From CAYPTJ01 sp964413845 (lineage in GTDB: Bacteria; Patescibacteriota; WWE3; 9FT-COMBO-53-11), in contig CAYPTJ010000016.1 of NCBI GenBank assembly GCA_964413845.1, forward strand, positions 1 to 5,744: 5,744 nt of DNA, read 5' to 3'. The notes under the pieces were generated by a model. It did no database searches, was not told the origin of the DNA, and saw only the letters and a list, made by a program, of their open reading frames with translations. Position 1 is the stretch's first letter, and every line of letters starts with the position of its first letter. Position numbers and translations under genes: made by a program. Below are positions 4,542 through 5,744 of this stretch, piece by piece.

Positions 4542-5744
4542 ATGGCAAAGGTACAATCCTCGCGATGCTCGAATTCGCTTTCTGCGAAGCAGAAAGTTCA
4601 AACCCTGAAAGGATTTCGTGATATTACTCCTGAGGAAGCCTTAAAAAGAGGGCGGGCGCTGACACTTCTCAAAAGCGTCTTTAAGTCCTATGGCTTTGTC
4701 CCCCTTGAGACCCCCGCTCTTGAGTACGCAGAGCTTCTTGAGGGCAAATACGGGGAGGATGAAAAGTTAATCTATAAATTTGAGGATCGTGGCGGGCGGA
4801 TGGTCGCCTTGCGCTACGACTTGACCGTTCCTCTGGCGCGCTTCGTTGCCGAAAACCGCGGAAAGCTTGTCTTTCCCTTTAAACGCTACCAGATCCAAAG
4901 CGCCTTTCGCGCCGATAAACCTCAAGCAGGGCGCTACCGCGAGTTCACCCAAGTGGATTGGGATACGGTTGGGGTGGATACCGCCCTTTCCGATGCGGAG
5001 GCTATCGCTGTTGCCGCCTCCTGTCTTGAAATCTTAGGTGTCAAAAACTTTCTCATTAAGATCAACGACCGCGCGCTTTTTGAGGGTCTGACACTGGAGG
5101 AGATCCGTGCTCTTGATAAGATCGATAAAGGAGGAAAAGTTGATCCCAAGCTCCTTGCGGAGATTAAAAAACGGCCGATGACAAAGCGGCTAGAAAAGGT
5201 CTTTTGTTATCTTGAGGATTTTGGCATCTCAAAAGAAAAGTTCGCTTTCTCCCCCACCCTCGCCCGCGGTCTTGATTATTACACCGGAGTAATCTTTGAG
5301 ACGGTGGTAGCTGGGTATGAAAAACTAGGTTCGGTCGCTGGGGGCGGACGCTACGACAACCTGATTGGAATCTTCATCAACGAGGAGATCCCCGCTGTTG
5401 GCTGCTCCTTCGGGCTTGATCGGCTGATGGAAGTAATTCCGGAAAAAACATTTGCCGATATCCCCTTCCGTCCCCAAGTTTTGGTGACGATCTTTTCTGA
5501 AGATTTAACCGAACAAGCGATCAAAACCTTAACCGCCATTCAAAGCCAAGGAATCGACGCCGAGATCTACCTTGACCCAACGGCTCGCCTTGATAAACAG
5601 CTCAAATACGCCGATAAAAGGGGGATCCCTTATGTGGTGATTGTCGGGCCAGAAGAGATCAAAAGCGAAGAAATAACCGTCAAGGATCTTAAGAGCCGGA
5701 AACAACAAACCCTTAAATTAGAAGCGCTGCTGGAGATCTTAACT
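4542..5744 (+). CDS. hisS: Histidyl-tRNA synthetase, 3' end cut by window edge
   Basis: This class II synthetase attaches histidine to tRNA-His in the cytoplasm. From ATG 4542 the frame stays open for 401 codons to the window edge. Landmarks in order are TLKGFRDITPEEA (21-33), YDLTVPLAR (92-100), motif 2 FRADKPQAGRYREFTQVDWD (122-141), histidine motif LARGLDYYTG (240-249), GGGRYDNLIG (267-276) and motif 3 AVGCSFGLDRLM (285-296). An anticodon-binding domain from about 311 ends in LKLEALLEIL. Bacterial HisS is about 420 residues, so only a few codons should be missing. The insertion domain between motif 2 and the histidine motif is rather short. Residues 6-20 are an apparent in-frame insertion: typical N-termini would run straight from MAKVQ into TLKGFRD. 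No other ATG/GTG/TTG precedes GFRD in frame. No Shine-Dalgarno is present. Confidence 0.96.
   Translation, partial: MAKVQSSRCSNSLSAKQKVQTLKGFRDITPEEALKRGRALTLLKSVFKSYGFVPLETPALEYAELLEGKYGEDEKLIYKFEDRGGRMVALRYDLTVPLARFVAENRGKLVFPFKRYQIQSAFRADKPQAGRYREFTQVDWDTVGVDTALSDAEAIAVAASCLEILGVKNFLIKINDRALFEGLTLEEIRALDKIDKGGKVDPKLLAEIKKRPMTKRLEKVFCYLEDFGISKEKFAFSPTLARGLDYYTGVIFETVVAGYEKLGSVAGGGRYDNLIGIFINEEIPAVGCSFGLDRLMEVIPEKTFADIPFRPQVLVTIFSEDLTEQAIKTLTAIQSQGIDAEIYLDPTARLDKQLKYADKRGIPYVVIVGPEEIKSEEITVKDLKSRKQQTLKLEALLEILT
4557..4601 (+). repeat. 45-bp palindromic insertion in the hisS 5' coding region
   Basis: The 45 bases encode 15 residues (SSRCS through QKVQ) that have no counterpart in usual HisS N-termini. 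They contain a perfect hairpin CTTTCTGC-GAA-GCAGAAAG (4578-4596) and the palindromes TCGCGA (4560-4565) and CGAATTCG (4570-4577). The last nine bases AAAGTTCAA (4593-4601) nearly duplicate AAGGTACAA (4548-4556) just before the insertion, both encoding KVQ, like a worn target duplication. Length is a multiple of three and no stop is introduced. Confidence 0.7.

Overview
The window reads as a compact bacterial chromosome segment carrying mostly housekeeping genes. The best guess for the host is a member of the Patescibacteria (Candidate Phyla Radiation). Three things point there: a short UvrC without the usual C-terminal helix-hairpin-helix region, short or absent leaders with few clear Shine-Dalgarno sites, and a GC-rich palindrome read inside a gene as LPAGKAGG, a type I associate with these genomes. 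This placement is inference from sequence style; no 16S or ribosomal marker is present.

Layout, left to right. Positions 1-66 hold the last 21 codons of uvrA on the + strand, followed after 5 bases by uvrC (72-1382), so the two nucleotide-excision-repair genes form an operon. A gap of 220 bases follows, with two tandem 48-bp repeats and then a good sigma70-type promoter. That promoter drives a two-gene operon: a YunG-like protein started by TTG (1603-2010), overlapped by a small protein with two CxxC/CxxC zinc-binding modules (1988-2251). A rho-independent terminator closes it. On the minus strand a UlaG-like metallo-beta-lactamase-fold hydrolase (4360-3692) is followed by the replicative helicase dnaB (3622-2315); the 69-base spacer is largely a degenerate 7-bp repeat array and hairpin. 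A divergent intergenic region (4361-4541) holds two dyad-symmetric sites and candidate promoters. Histidyl-tRNA synthetase (hisS, from 4542, +) fills the right end and runs off the edge a few codons short of its expected end.

The most interesting theme is not a gene but a scatter of small palindromic repeats. One appears to be inserted in frame near the start of hisS, flanked by a near-duplicated KVQ coding triplet; one is inserted in frame in the hydrolase; a 7-mer array supplies the hydrolase stop codon and the dnaB leader; and a 48-bp tandem repeat follows uvrC. Several share the core GCTTCGC or the arms CTTTCT/GAAAG. This resembles, by analogy only, the Rickettsia palindromic elements that insert into protein-coding genes.

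UvrA/UvrC repair bulky DNA lesions, DnaB unwinds the replication fork and HisS charges tRNA-His. No functional link among these is evident beyond proximity. The hydrolase and the YunG-like/zinc-ribbon pair have no assigned substrate.
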